NCBI RefSeq assembly: GCF_003838195.1
Contig: NZ_RCBY01000062.1
Location: forward strand, 1 to 34,767
Origin: Okeania hirsuta
GTDB taxonomy: Bacteria; Cyanobacteriota; Cyanobacteriia; Cyanobacteriales; Microcoleaceae
DNA length: 34,767 nt
Direction of reading: 5' to 3'
This document shows positions 25,061-33,958 of the stretch, piece by piece. The notes under the pieces are model-generated. The model did no database searches and had not been told where the DNA came from. It saw only the letters and a program-made list of their open reading frames with translations. The stretch's first letter is position 1. Each line of letters opens with the position of its first letter. The position numbers and the translations under genes are program-made.

Positions 25061-25279
25061 ATGACAATTAATAACAACAACAAAGAAGTTAGTTTAAAGC
25101 CAGAAACTCGTAATCACAAAGGATTTTTTATACAGCAAGGAGATTATAAACTAATGAGCATAGATGAGTCTGGCTGGGCTTTAATTTGTCTAGATGACGC
25201 AGTATGTCATTATGTAGATCCAGATAACTTGGAACAAATTAAAGAATTAGTCAAAGAATCCGCAACTGCTCAGAAATAA
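25061..25279 (+). CDS. small conserved acidic protein, function unknown
   Basis: A 72-residue soluble protein. The N-terminus is Asn-rich (MTINNNNKEVSLKPE). The body, NHKGFFIQQGDYKLMSIDES, then GWALICLDDAVCHYVDPDNL and a helical tail, looks like one small beta-sheet domain followed by a helix. It has an AAAGGAG ribosome site with 10-base spacing and a textbook terminator 40 bp after its stop, so it is a well-defined single-gene transcript. The long AT-rich leader upstream may contain its regulation. No named family is recognised. Confidence 0.7.
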   Translation: MTINNNNKEVSLKPETRNHKGFFIQQGDYKLMSIDESGWALICLDDAVCHYVDPDNLEQIKELVKESATAQK

Positions 25280-25318
25280 AGATTTTAACTACCTATAGAT
25301 TTAAAAATTATTTGATAG

Positions 25319-25355
25319 AGCTGCCTTAAACTTAAAGGCAGCTTAATTTTTTTTT
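25319..25355 (+). terminator. rho-independent terminator
   Basis: AGCTGCCTT (25319-25327) pairs with AAGGCAGCT (25335-25343), loop AAACTTA, followed by TAATTTTTTTTT. This is the clearest intrinsic terminator in the window. Confidence 0.92.
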
Positions 25356-25365
25356 ACTCCCATGA

Positions 25366-25655
<290 letters not shown>

Positions 25656-25660
25656 ATATG

Positions 25661-26584
25661 TCAAGGAGCTAAAATATTTTTCAGAGCCGACTTAACAGTT
25701 GAATATTGATACTCAAAGCCAGAAGCTTGAGTCTGTTTTGGTAAGACTTTTTGACCTTCCAATACCACCACTGCACCATCTCCTAATAACAATTCAATGG
25801 CAAAATCAGGTACAGGTAACCAAGAAGGTCGATTTAAAACTAATCCTAAATCTTGACAAAATTCTCCCATTCGTACAGGATTAGGAGAAGTAGCATTGAA
25901 TTTACCTTCTATTTTTTGGTGGCGCAGAGAATGTAAAATCAAACCAACCAAATCATCAATATGTACCCAAGAAAACCATTGCTTACCACTACCAATAGGC
26001 CCACCAGCAAATAACTTAAACGGAGTTAGCATTTTTGAGACAGTACCACCCATACCCAGTACAATACCAATCCGCAAAATAACCAACCTCACCCCCAAAT
26101 CTTTTACAGGTTCAGCTGCAGTTTCCCAAGCTCGACAAACCTCAGCCAGAAAATCATTTCCACTATTGCTATGTTCATCAAAAGTTACGGTTTCACTCGT
26201 ACCATAATAGCCAATAGCCGACCCACTGACCAATACCGATGGTTTAGAATTAGCCTGAGCGATCGCCTCCACCAATTTTTCCGTAGTTACCTTGCGACTG
26301 TCCATAATTTCTTGCTTCCGACTAGCATTCCAACGCTCATCAGCAATACCAGCTCCTGCCAGATTAACCACACCATCGCAGCCATCTATAAACTTTTGCC
26401 AAGCACCAGACTGTTTTGGTTGGTAGGCAACTATCTCTAAATTAGGGTAGGCTGAGTCAGGAAAAATTCGTTTAGCTTTTTCCGGATTGCGGGTCAAAAC
26501 TAATATTTGTTCCCCTTCCGAATGTAAACGCTCTACCAAGCGACTGCCAACAAACCCTGTTGCTCCTGTAATAGCTACTTTCAT
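25661..26584 (-). CDS. TIGR01777 family NAD(P)-binding epimerase-like oxidoreductase
   Basis: A 307-residue extended short-chain dehydrogenase-like protein. The start is set at ATG 26584 (MKVAITGATGFVGSRLVERL) because the Rossmann glycine motif should begin at residue 2; the upstream in-frame Met adds only MWANFLV. Family text: VVNLAGAGIADERWNASRKQ, VLVSGSAIGYYGTSETVTFD (with the Y-G-x-x pattern of this branch), FLAEVCRAWETAA, RIGIVLGMGGTVSKMLTPFK, GSGKQWFSWVHIDDLVGLIL and a C-terminal SSW-type LNRPSWLPVPDFAIELLLGD. Relatives include E. coli YfcH; the substrate is unknown. Only a palindromic element separates it from the terminator of the convergent 72-residue gene. Confidence 0.92.
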   Translation of the reverse strand: MKVAITGATGFVGSRLVERLHSEGEQILVLTRNPEKAKRIFPDSAYPNLEIVAYQPKQSGAWQKFIDGCDGVVNLAGAGIADERWNASRKQEIMDSRKVTTEKLVEAIAQANSKPSVLVSGSAIGYYGTSETVTFDEHSNSGNDFLAEVCRAWETAAEPVKDLGVRLVILRIGIVLGMGGTVSKMLTPFKLFAGGPIGSGKQWFSWVHIDDLVGLILHSLRHQKIEGKFNATSPNPVRMGEFCQDLGLVLNRPSWLPVPDFAIELLLGDGAVVVLEGQKVLPKQTQASGFEYQYSTVKSALKNILAP

Positions 26585-26679
26585 TACTAAAAAATTTGCC
26601 CACAATACTTAATTTATCCTTGTAAGACATCATATAAGCTGTTTTGCATTTAAACCATATACCCAATTTTTGTCAAAGG

Positions 26680-26716
26680 GAATAGTGAATAGGGAATAGG
26701 GAACAGGGAACAGGGA
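26680..26716. repeat. heptanucleotide array, GGGAATA/GGGAACA
   Basis: GGGAATAGTGAATAGGGAAT continues into GGGAACA x2 and GGGAATA. It is the reverse-strand equivalent of the CCCTATT array at 12894. Confidence 0.85.
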
Positions 26717-26854
26717 ATATAGAATCTAAATACACATCTCCAATAATAAAAAATAACATCAATTATCCCACATAAATCATCAATTCTTTCTCCCTACTTC
26801 TTGCTCTGTACTCCCTACTCCCTCTTTTCTCGAGATGTCTAATGATTCTTAGCT

Positions 26855-27085
26855 TAGTAGGTTGGGTCAAGTACCAGCGTTAGCGCAGCTTATCCACAGG
26901 ATAAACCCAACCCAAATAATGTTGGGTTTCAATTCTTCAACCCAACCTACTAGACTGATACTAAAAAACTTTGCCCACAATATAGTAGCTTGGGTCAAGC
27001 ACCAGGGAAACCCAATCAAAACCTATAAATTAAATAATGTTGAGTTTTATTTTTCAAGCCAACCCAACCAACCGACCCTACCTAG
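26855..27085. repeat. TAGTAGGTTGGGT inverted-repeat element, two units
   Basis: TAGTAGGTTGGGT (26855-26867) and ACCCAACCTACTA (26940-26952) are perfect inverted repeats around AAACCCAACCC...GTTGGGTTT. A second, worn unit runs from TAGTAGCTTGGGTCAAGCAC (26983) to CAAGCCAACCCAACC (about 27066). A 78-codon ORF over it is repeat-derived. The remaining DNA of this gap shows nothing. Confidence 0.75.
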
Positions 27086-27227
27086 TCTGCAAAATTAATT
27101 TAATATTTGTTACAGGTAGAAAACAGGAAAGAGAAAATATAAACGGGTAGTGGATGTTAAAGAGAATTTTGTCTACCTACTTCTACTTATACTTACCTAG
27201 TAGATATTAAATTATAAAAAAAATTCT

Positions 27228-28850
27228 ATGAAAAAATCACACTTTCTAATTGCTGGTGCAACCATCATTACAGCAGTCAGTATTGCTACCTATCTTTACT
27301 TGAGAAATGTGGCCGCGAAAGTCTCCAACCCTCTGAACAGCGCCCAAATAGTACCTGAGTCGGCAATTATGGCCAGTTTTATTCATCCTAATCAACAAGC
27401 TTTGAATAAATTACAACAATTTGGTACTCCCGAAACCAGAAAATTAATTAGCCAGAGTTATGCAGAATTTCAGCAGGAAAATTTAGCAGAAGCTAATATT
27501 GATTGGGAAAAAGACATTCAACCTTGGTTGGGAGGAATAATGTTTGCTTTTGTTCCCGCTGAGTCAGGGGAAGATACCGATCCGGTGAATATTTTGATGT
27601 TGGTGGGAATTAAAAATAAGTTGGAGGTTTGGAAATTTGCCAATAAATTAAAAGGAGATGAGGAAAATCAAGTTATTGAGAAGGAATATCAGGGGGTGAC
27701 TATTCGGGAAGTTACTGATGAGAGTGGGAAAACTTTTAATTTGGCAATTTTGGGAGATTATTTAGCGATCGCGACCGTTGCAGCAGCAGTGGAAGATACT
27801 ATTGATACGTTTCAGGGTCAAGCTTCTTTGGCAATGCAAGAGAATGCTGCTGAAAGTTTACAGCAGAGTGCAGGGGTGGAGAATGCCCTCGCTACTATTT
27901 TTATTCCTAATTATAGTCAGTTGATGACGGCATTTACTGATGACTTGCCGGAGAATGAACAGTTGTCTACTGCAAGTTTAGTGCAGTTGGAAAAAATAAA
28001 TTCTGTGGTGATGGGAATAGGAGTGGATGATGCTGGTTTGCGCTTGCGGACAGTGACTAAGTTGAATTCTCCCTTGCCTCCAGAGCAGACTGAAACAGCA
28101 TCGGGTGAGGTTTTGCAACGGTTTCCAGCGGAGACGATGATGTCGGTCAGTGGGAAGAATATTAGTTTAGCTTGGTCGCAGTTTGTGGCGCAAGCGCAGG
28201 GTAGTGAAGATTTGCAGGATCTGTTGGAGATGGTGAGGAAGACGTTTCAAGATTTAGATTTGGATGTAGATCGAGAAGTGTTTGGTTGGATGGATGGGGA
28301 GTTTGCTATAGGTTTAATTGGGTCAAATGAAGGAAGATTGGTACAGACTGGCGTTGGTGGAGCGATGATTTTGGAGACTAGCGATCGCTTTGCTGCTAAT
28401 GGGATGTTGAGAAAGTTAAATAGAGTAGCGATGGAAAAACCTGGTGTGTCGTTGAAGGAAAAACAGGTGGGAGAGATATCGGTGACGGAGTGGCAGATGG
28501 TTGGTATTGGTAGTTTTTTGGGGTATGGGTGGTTGGATGATGATTTTTTGTTTGTGGCACTTGGTGAACCGTTGATAGAGGTGATGATAACTATGCCAGA
28601 TCGTGGTTTAATTGGGAGTGATGATTTTGAGGAAGTCGTGGGGTCTTTACCAACATCGAATCAGGGGTATTTTTATTGGAATATGGAACAGATGATGGTT
28701 TGGGCGAATCGTTATCAGTTTGTGAATCTGATGATGCCACGGGATGTGAAGGTTGTTTTGAGTTCAATTCGTGGTATTGGGGTGACGGCGAGTTGGTCGG
28801 ATGAGTTGACGAATGAGATGGAAATTTTGTGGGTGTTGCAGAAAAAGTAG
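27228..28850 (+). CDS. DUF3352 domain-containing protein
   Basis: A 540-residue protein with an N-terminal uncleaved-looking signal anchor (residues 5-25, HFLIAGATIITAVSIATYLY). The rest is soluble and presumably faces the periplasm or thylakoid lumen. Recognisable blocks: QIVPESAIMASFIHPNQQAL near the start, NIDWEKDIQPWLGGIMFAFV, the LAILGDYLAIATVAAAVEDT segment, and near the end EVFGWMDGEFAIGLI and VVGSLPTSNQGYFYWNMEQM. These are the repeated W-x-G-x-(F/V)A strands of cyanobacterial DUF3352 proteins. No catalytic residues are evident; the function is unknown. HIP1 sites at 27767 and 28382 support native origin. The 3' half uses more G/T-rich codons than neighbours. The hairpin at 28868 probably ends the transcript. 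Confidence 0.85.
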   Translation: MKKSHFLIAGATIITAVSIATYLYLRNVAAKVSNPLNSAQIVPESAIMASFIHPNQQALNKLQQFGTPETRKLISQSYAEFQQENLAEANIDWEKDIQPWLGGIMFAFVPAESGEDTDPVNILMLVGIKNKLEVWKFANKLKGDEENQVIEKEYQGVTIREVTDESGKTFNLAILGDYLAIATVAAAVEDTIDTFQGQASLAMQENAAESLQQSAGVENALATIFIPNYSQLMTAFTDDLPENEQLSTASLVQLEKINSVVMGIGVDDAGLRLRTVTKLNSPLPPEQTETASGEVLQRFPAETMMSVSGKNISLAWSQFVAQAQGSEDLQDLLEMVRKTFQDLDLDVDREVFGWMDGEFAIGLIGSNEGRLVQTGVGGAMILETSDRFAANGMLRKLNRVAMEKPGVSLKEKQVGEISVTEWQMVGIGSFLGYGWLDDDFLFVALGEPLIEVMITMPDRGLIGSDDFEEVVGSLPTSNQGYFYWNMEQMMVWANRYQFVNLMMPRDVKVVLSSIRGIGVTASWSDELTNEMEILWVLQKK

Positions 28851-28867
28851 TCAGTTTGTAGTTTGTA

Positions 28868-28897
28868 GGGTGCTGTTAGCGATAGCGTAACGCACCC
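28868..28897. terminator. GGGTGC...GCACCC hairpin after the DUF3352 gene
   Basis: GGGTGC-T-GTTA pairs with TAAC-GCACCC around GCGATAGCG. It is a common cyanobacterial intergenic palindrome (compare 9843). It lies 18 bp after the stop codon but lacks a T tract. The rest of the gap to 29276 is AT-rich with no visible gene. Confidence 0.55.
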
Positions 28898-29276
28898 AAA
28901 TTATCAAAAGTGATTAAGTGAGTAAAACCTTAAAAGTAGATTTTTTCTAACAGAAAAATCGGACTTCAAGCCTGATTTTAATTCAGGTAATGATTCTTTT
29001 TGTATAGATTTGCCAACTTTGTAGATAGTAGTAATTTATAAATTTTATACTGTTCATCCATATCATCTATTTATGGATATGGCAATAAAATTTGGAATTG
29101 GCAAAAGTAGATTTCAATTTACCTTAATTATCGGCTGAAAACGATTGAAAACTATTTGTTTTTTACAGTTAAATTTGACAAAAACAACTATTATTTCGTC
29201 GTTAAAATAAATATAATCAAAAAATATACTACTTGGTATAATATGGTATTAAATATTATTAGGAACTACTAACCAA

Positions 29277-30719
29277 ATGTTAGATTGGATTTCTGTTACT
29301 TTTTCTCAATTATTAAAAAATATAGATGCTATCATTTTTTATCGTATTGGTGGCGACCAAGGGATACCACTTATTGTACTTTGGCTAATTAGTGGCAGTC
29401 TCTTTTTTACTCTCCGAATGCAGTTTATTAATATTCGAGCTTTTAAACACGCCATAGATGTTATTTGGGGAAAATACGATGACCCTAATGATGAGGGTGA
29501 AGTCTCTCATTTTCAAGCTATGGCAACTGCTTTATCTGGAACTGTGGGGCTAGGAAATATTGCTGGAGTTGCTATTGCTATTAGTTTTGGAGGACCAGGT
29601 GCAGCTTTTTGGATGACGATCGCAGGGTTGTTAGGCATGAGTACAAAGTTTGTTGAATGTACTTTGGCACAAAAATATCGTGTAGTTAACCCAGATGGTA
29701 CAAGCATTGGAGGGCCAATGTATTATATATCAATGGGTTTAGCTGACTTAGGACAAAAAAAATTAGGTCAATTTTTAGGTGGAATGTTTGCATTGTTCAA
29801 TATCTTTGCTGTCTTGGGTAGTTCCAGCATATTTCAGTCTAACCAGTCTCAAGTAGTTGTTGCTAATGTGATACCTTTTTTTGCTCAACGAAGCTGGGTT
29901 TATGGATTAATTTTAGTATTAGTAGTGGGGTTAGTAATAGTAGGTGGTATTCAACGTATTGCTGGAGTAGCTGCTGCCATTGTACCGACAATGTGTGGCG
30001 TTTACTTTCTGGCAGGTTCATGGGTAATTTTAGCTAACTTTACTGCTATTCCTCACGCAATTTCTACTATAATTCATAGCGCTTTTGCTCCCCAAGCTAT
30101 GGCAGGGGGTTTTGTGGGAGCGCTAATACAAGGGATTCGCCGTGCAGCTTTTTCTAATGAAGCAGGATTGGGTTTGGCAGCGATCGCTCATGCTACGGCA
30201 AAGACAGATGAACCTGTTCGAGAAGGTATTGTAGCAATGCTAGAACCATTTATTGATACTGTCATTATCTGTAATATGACCGCTTTAGTAGTTATTATTA
30301 CTGGCGTTTACAATAATCCTGAATTTGCGACTCTCAATGGTTCAGAACTAACTTTAGCCGCTTTTACTACTGTGATTGACTGGTTTCCTGCTATTTTGAC
30401 AATTTGTATAATTTTGTTTGCTTTTTCTACGATGATTTCTAGTAGTTACTATGGTCAAGTTTGCTGGCAATATTTATTTGGAAACCGAGGTGTGATTATC
30501 TATAAAATCTTGTTCTTAGTAGGTATCTTTGTGGGTACGGTTACTAACCCAGAAGCAGTCATTGAGTTTAGTGATGCTATGAAAATAACTCTTGCTTTTC
30601 CGAGTTTGCTTGGTGCTTATTTTCTCTGTGGTAAAGTGGCAACAGACCAAGCAAGTTATATGAAGCGTTTACAAGCAGGAGAAATGTTCAATGAATCTCC
30701 TTCAAAAGTTATTGGGTGA
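29277..30719 (+). CDS. alanine/glycine:cation symporter (AGCS family)
   Basis: A 480-residue polytopic membrane protein with about 11 helices that imports small neutral amino acids with Na+ or H+. Family hallmarks: FTLRMQFINIRAFKHAIDVI near the N-terminus, then FQAMATALSGTVGLGNIAGV (the AGCS signature, with the TVGxGNIxGV ion/substrate loop), PGAAFWMTIAGLLGMSTKFV, YRVVNPDGTSIGGPMYYI, and GIRRAAFSNEAGLGLAAIAH in the second half. It stands alone between two repeat-rich gaps. AGGAACTACTAACCAAATG gives a weak ribosome site at normal distance. A HIP1 site lies at 30181. The particular amino acid cannot be decided from sequence. Confidence 0.95.
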   Translation: MLDWISVTFSQLLKNIDAIIFYRIGGDQGIPLIVLWLISGSLFFTLRMQFINIRAFKHAIDVIWGKYDDPNDEGEVSHFQAMATALSGTVGLGNIAGVAIAISFGGPGAAFWMTIAGLLGMSTKFVECTLAQKYRVVNPDGTSIGGPMYYISMGLADLGQKKLGQFLGGMFALFNIFAVLGSSSIFQSNQSQVVVANVIPFFAQRSWVYGLILVLVVGLVIVGGIQRIAGVAAAIVPTMCGVYFLAGSWVILANFTAIPHAISTIIHSAFAPQAMAGGFVGALIQGIRRAAFSNEAGLGLAAIAHATAKTDEPVREGIVAMLEPFIDTVIICNMTALVVIITGVYNNPEFATLNGSELTLAAFTTVIDWFPAILTICIILFAFSTMISSSYYGQVCWQYLFGNRGVIIYKILFLVGIFVGTVTNPEAVIEFSDAMKITLAFPSLLGAYFLCGKVATDQASYMKRLQAGEMFNESPSKVIG

Positions 30720-30880
30720 GAAATAGCGCTACGCGCAAGGCAACAGGCAACAGCGGTGCGACCCCGCGTCGGTGACAGACGCAAGCGGTCAGACCCCGCG
30801 ACCAAGTTAGTAGCAAGGGAATGCTGACCAAGAGAGGGAATGTTGACTAAGAGAGGGAACGCGCACAAAGAGAGGGAGTA
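30720..30880. repeat. GC-rich palindromic repeat cluster after the symporter
   Basis: Contains AGCGCTACGCGC, GCGACCCCGCGTC, GACGCAAGCGGTCAGACCCC and a (AAGAGAGGGAATG) series. The reverse complement of the last part, CATTCCCTCTCTTGGTCAGC, is the core of element A1 (8420-8465). It is non-coding; the 70-codon minus-strand ORF is repeat-derived. Confidence 0.75.
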
Positions 30881-31481
30881 GAAAAATCAATGCTTTTGGG
30901 TTGCCCATACTAACTGTAGTCTATCTATGTGAAAAGCGCTATAAAGTCGGCCGTTCACCCCTACGGATAGTATATGATTTGATATTTTGCGTAAGTCCTG
31001 ATTTAGTAGAAGGGCGTTGCACAAATGCGGGATGATTTTAATAGTTTTGTGCTTGGGGGGCATTTTGCCCGTTCCTGATATTTTCGTTCCTGATATTTTC
31101 ACTCCTTGGCAGGGACAGGCAGGATGCCTGCCCCCGCTTATATCAAATCCGGTAGCATCGGTGTAATTAGATAGTTAATCTAGGAGTCAGGAGGACCGAG
31201 TCAGGAGTCAGGAGGGAAGAGAATGCGCGAAACATTTGCTCTTGGATGAAGATGAAAATTTTTTTTATACCGAACCCTAGCGGATTTGATATTACCACTT
31301 ATATTCATCCCGCTCCTCAGCAATGCCAGTAAAAGTATTGAAAATAAATTAATACTTTCTTAATAGCAGTGTAGATGAGAGAGATAATATAATTGATAGC
31401 TCCTGATTTTCTCTAGTTCCAGTTTTGAATAATGTCAAATATTAAACTTGACAAACTACTCTGCTATCGTTACTATACTAA
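30881..31481. other. gap with element C1; no gene
   Basis: The 71-codon minus-strand ORF (30887-31102) has no credible features. GTTCCTGATATTTTC occurs twice in tandem (31070-31100). GGCAGG-ATG-CCTGCC (31118-31132) is a short palindrome. Element C1 fills 31140-31292. Confidence 0.5.
31140..31292. mobile_element. MITE-like element family C, copy C1
   Basis: Ends ATATCAAATCCGGTAG (31140-31155) and CTAGCGGATTTGATAT (31277-31292), inverted with one mismatch. Core: GGAGTCA heptamers (31183-31214). The text next to the right end, ATTTTTTTTATACCGAA, matches C2 (ATTTTTTTATACTGAA), while the cores differ. Confidence 0.75.
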
Positions 31482-31913
31482 ATGAAAATAAATCTCAACT
31501 GTTTACATAAATTAATGGATAAAAAATATGAAGATAGATCGGAATCTAATAATGTAGAGAGGAAGGAGAAAGCATGGGAATTTACATTTCTGGGAGACAG
31601 CAACTATATTGAGTTGAAAGAGGAAAACAACCATCACACTCTTAAAGAAACTTATCAACAAGTAGTAGAAACTAACTTTCCACTGACACAAGCAAAACGG
31701 GGCGATCGCTTACATATTATTACGATCAATGCTATAGATGAGATGGATAGTCGCTTGAAAAAAATGGGATTGGTAGTAGGAGTTGAGCTAGAGGTAATTA
31801 GTAACAACCCTAGTGGTTCGGTAATTGTGGCAGTAGGAGACCGCAATATTGGTTTGGGACTTAATCCTGCTAGCGATATTATTGTCTGTTCCAAAATCAT
31901 TGATCAGCAATAA
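31482..31913 (+). CDS. FeoA-domain protein
   Basis: A 143-residue protein. The N-terminal 65 residues are hydrophilic and unlike anything I recognise. The C-terminal half is a complete FeoA (SH3-like) domain: PLTQAKRGDRLHIITINAID, then SRLKKMGLVVGVELEVISNN and SGSVIVAVGDRNIGLGLNPA ending SDIIVC. FeoA is the small cytoplasmic partner of the ferrous iron transporter FeoB, thought to bind its G domain. The start is uncertain: ATG 31482 and ATG 31515 (MDKKYEDRSE) are both possible and neither has a clear ribosome site. A second FeoA-domain gene follows 398 bp downstream, but no feoB is present before the window ends. A HIP1 site lies at 31703. Confidence 0.85.
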   Translation: MKINLNCLHKLMDKKYEDRSESNNVERKEKAWEFTFLGDSNYIELKEENNHHTLKETYQQVVETNFPLTQAKRGDRLHIITINAIDEMDSRLKKMGLVVGVELEVISNNPSGSVIVAVGDRNIGLGLNPASDIIVCSKIIDQQ

Positions 31914-32311
31914 GTAGTAGAAAGGAAAATTCGGTCATATATTCAGTCTTTCTCGTTCCTCGGTCATTACCGAATAATTAAGATTTAAAGTCTCTCCTTT
32001 AAAGGAGAAACAAGCAAAAATTTTCCTTTGAGTCAATCCTATCCGTTCTCTAGGAGAGGTAATTGTTAATTATTAATTATTAATTATTAATTATTAATTA
32101 TTAATTATTGAGGATTTGCTGACGATACATTTACAGCAGTTTTCGAGTCTTGGAGGTACAAAGTTTTAGGACTTTAGGCAACAGGCAACATAATAACTTT
32201 ACCTCACCATCCTAAAAAGTGCTGTAAGTCTGAGATTATATGCAGAATACAAGATAGTAATTACCACAATATCTACACAACATTTAAGTAATAACGTCAG
32301 AGGTAATCAAA
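31914..32311. repeat. gap with worn family E copy (E3) and TTAATTA heptamer array
   Basis: TTTAAAGTCTCTCCTTTAAAGGAGA (31987 on, 25 bases) matches the family E block, and GAGAGGTAATTGTTAATT (32053 on) leads into TTAATTA x6 (32068-32108), as at the right end of E1. The remainder, 32110-32311, is unremarkable leader DNA; AGAGGTAATC before the next gene is its ribosome site. Confidence 0.6.
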
Positions 32312-33238
32312 ATGAATGTAGCTGATTTGAAAACAGGGCAAATGGCAATAGTCGATCGAGTTTTAAATATTGGTCGCGATCAAGGAATTGTTGAGAGACT
32401 CGCAGCAATGGGAGTAGTTTCTGATAGACCAGTGCAAGTCTTGCGAGAGGGAACTTTTAGTGGGCCTTTGCACATTCGAGTTGGTTTAAGCACAGAAATA
32501 GCTATCCGGTCTCATGAAGCAGAAATGATCGTGATTAAAACAGATGGGGATGAGGAAACAAATTCATCAGAAGATTATGAGATGTTTCCCAAGTCTGTAA
32601 TAAAGTTAACTAAACAAGTTAAAACTCTCTCATTACTGACATTAACTGCTATTGTTATAGTTGTTCTGGCTGAAATTTATCAACTTTTGAATCATGGAAA
32701 TATCGATGGAGGCGATCAACAACAAACTACTGCTAATATTGTTTCTAATTCGACTTCACAATTAACGGAAAATGAAAAATTAGAGACGGTAGATACAACT
32801 TTATCTGCACCAAAAATAACCGGAAATTTGGATGCCGTAACTGATAAATCTGATGCCCTTGAAACGACAAATCAAGCAACTATTGAAAATACCATTAATC
32901 CGGTAGCAACAACAACTAATTCTGACATCGAAAACGTAGAATCAATAGGTAAAAGAATTACCGACAACAAAGAAATTGCTACATTACAACAAAAACTCTA
33001 CACTAAGATCGATAAAAACTGGAAAAAACCAGTTAAACAAACAGCAATTTATCTAGTTAAGGTAGATAAAAATGGAGATATTATTTCTTACGAAGCTTTT
33101 AATCAAATAGCAAAAAACCATTTGAGCAGTACACCACTGCCGAATTTAGTTAAGCCTAATTCTACGAATAAAATAGAATGGACTGAGTTTGCTATTTTGC
33201 TCTATGCAGACGGTAGTCTAGAGATAGAGCCAAAGTAA
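32312..33238 (+). CDS. FeoA domain fused to a transmembrane helix and TonB-C-like C-terminal domain
   Basis: A 308-residue three-part protein. Residues 1-77 form a FeoA domain (LKTGQMAIVDRVLNIGRDQG, VERLAAMGVVSDRPVQVLRE, PLHIRVGLSTEIAIRSHEAE). A single membrane helix (105-122, LSLLTLTAIVIVVLAEIY) follows KQVKT. Then comes a long Ser/Thr/Asn-rich linker (127-220). The C-terminal domain (222-308) reads LQQKLYTKIDKNWKKPVKQT, IYLVKVDKNGDIISYEAFNQ, STPLPNL and FAILLYADGSLEIEP, with the strand-helix-strand pattern and WKKP-like opening of TonB C-terminal domains. With FeoA in the cytoplasm the tail would lie in the periplasm. That architecture suggests coupling of iron uptake to an envelope partner, which is inference. 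AGAGGTAATCAAA precedes the ATG. Confidence 0.8.
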   Translation: MNVADLKTGQMAIVDRVLNIGRDQGIVERLAAMGVVSDRPVQVLREGTFSGPLHIRVGLSTEIAIRSHEAEMIVIKTDGDEETNSSEDYEMFPKSVIKLTKQVKTLSLLTLTAIVIVVLAEIYQLLNHGNIDGGDQQQTTANIVSNSTSQLTENEKLETVDTTLSAPKITGNLDAVTDKSDALETTNQATIENTINPVATTTNSDIENVESIGKRITDNKEIATLQQKLYTKIDKNWKKPVKQTAIYLVKVDKNGDIISYEAFNQIAKNHLSSTPLPNLVKPNSTNKIEWTEFAILLYADGSLEIEPK

Positions 33239-33244
33239 GTAGTT

Positions 33245-33541
33245 CATCAATTGATAATGGATAATTACAAGAAGGTTAAAACCGTTACGGAATTGAATAT
33301 AAGGAAATCAGATTTCTTCTCTTGGTCGATTGGATATGGCGAGGAGACCCGTTCTTGCAGACCCGCTCCGAAGATCGCCATCCCACCCTACGGGAAGCTC
33401 CGCTAACGACCGCTGTCTTGGTTGATTGGATATGGCGAGGGGACCTCGCCATCCCTCAACCGCTTTTTTCTCCTTAAAAGGAGAGACTTTAAACCTTTGG
33501 GGATTAATTATCAATTATCCATTGTCAATTATCCATTGTAA
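33245..33541. repeat. dispersed repeat family E, copy E2 (inverted relative to E1)
   Basis: The reverse complement matches E1 over most of its length, from TTGATAATGGATAATTAC (33250) through AACCGTTACGGAATTGAATA and GTCGATTGGATATGGCGAGG to CTCCTTAAAAGGAGAGACTT. E2 carries an extra internal segment (about 33410-33455) in which TTGATTGGATATGGCGAGGG is a second copy of an E block, so the element has grown by internal duplication. Overlapping ORFs of 68-73 codons are repeat-derived. Confidence 0.8.
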
Positions 33542-33593
33542 TACCGTTTCACTGAATTCAGATCGGGGAGCAGTCGGATTATCGACGTACAGA

Positions 33594-33612
33594 AGTCAGA
33601 AGTCAGAAGTTA
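33594..33612. repeat. heptanucleotide array, GAAGTCA
   Basis: AGAAGTCAGAAGTCAGAAGT: about three 7-base units, related to GGAGTCA elsewhere. Confidence 0.7.
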
Positions 33613-33724
33613 GATTTAATCGACTAAAAACTTTGATAAGAAAATAGTTTCGGGCAATTATTTTACATTTAAAGTTGGAAACTATTTGTGATATCCCTAA
33701 AGTGAATTTGTATAAGTATAATTA

Positions 33725-33849
33725 ATATCATTTCCGGATAATTAGTGATAAAAAAACTTCTCCTTTTCCTCCTCTTTATTCTTCTTTATTTGCTCCTGAC
33801 TCCTGAGGAATCCGTCGTTTATTTATAACTGTTGAACTGGACATGATAT
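33725..33849. mobile_element. MITE-like element family A, copy A2 (uninterrupted)
   Basis: Ends ATATCATTTCCGG (33725-33737) and CTGGACATGATAT (33837-33849), inverted with two mismatches. Its left part reads GGATAATTAGTGATAAAAAA without interruption: the empty-site version of the sequence that B2 splits in A1. Total length 125 bp. Its core includes CTCCTGACTCCTGAG (GGAGTCA on the other strand). Confidence 0.75.
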
Positions 33850-33958
33850 AAATGTAAAATTTCATTGCGACTGGAACGGAGTGGAAGGTTTGCGGAGCAT
33901 TCCGGAACGGAAAGCAATCTCAATTACTTCTGGAATTTCCAAATAGTTTCCATTTTAC

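Noticed and set aside
30887-31102. 71-codon minus-strand gene
   Set aside because: The start region is made of the GTTCCTGATATTTTC tandem repeat, and no domain or ribosome site is visible.
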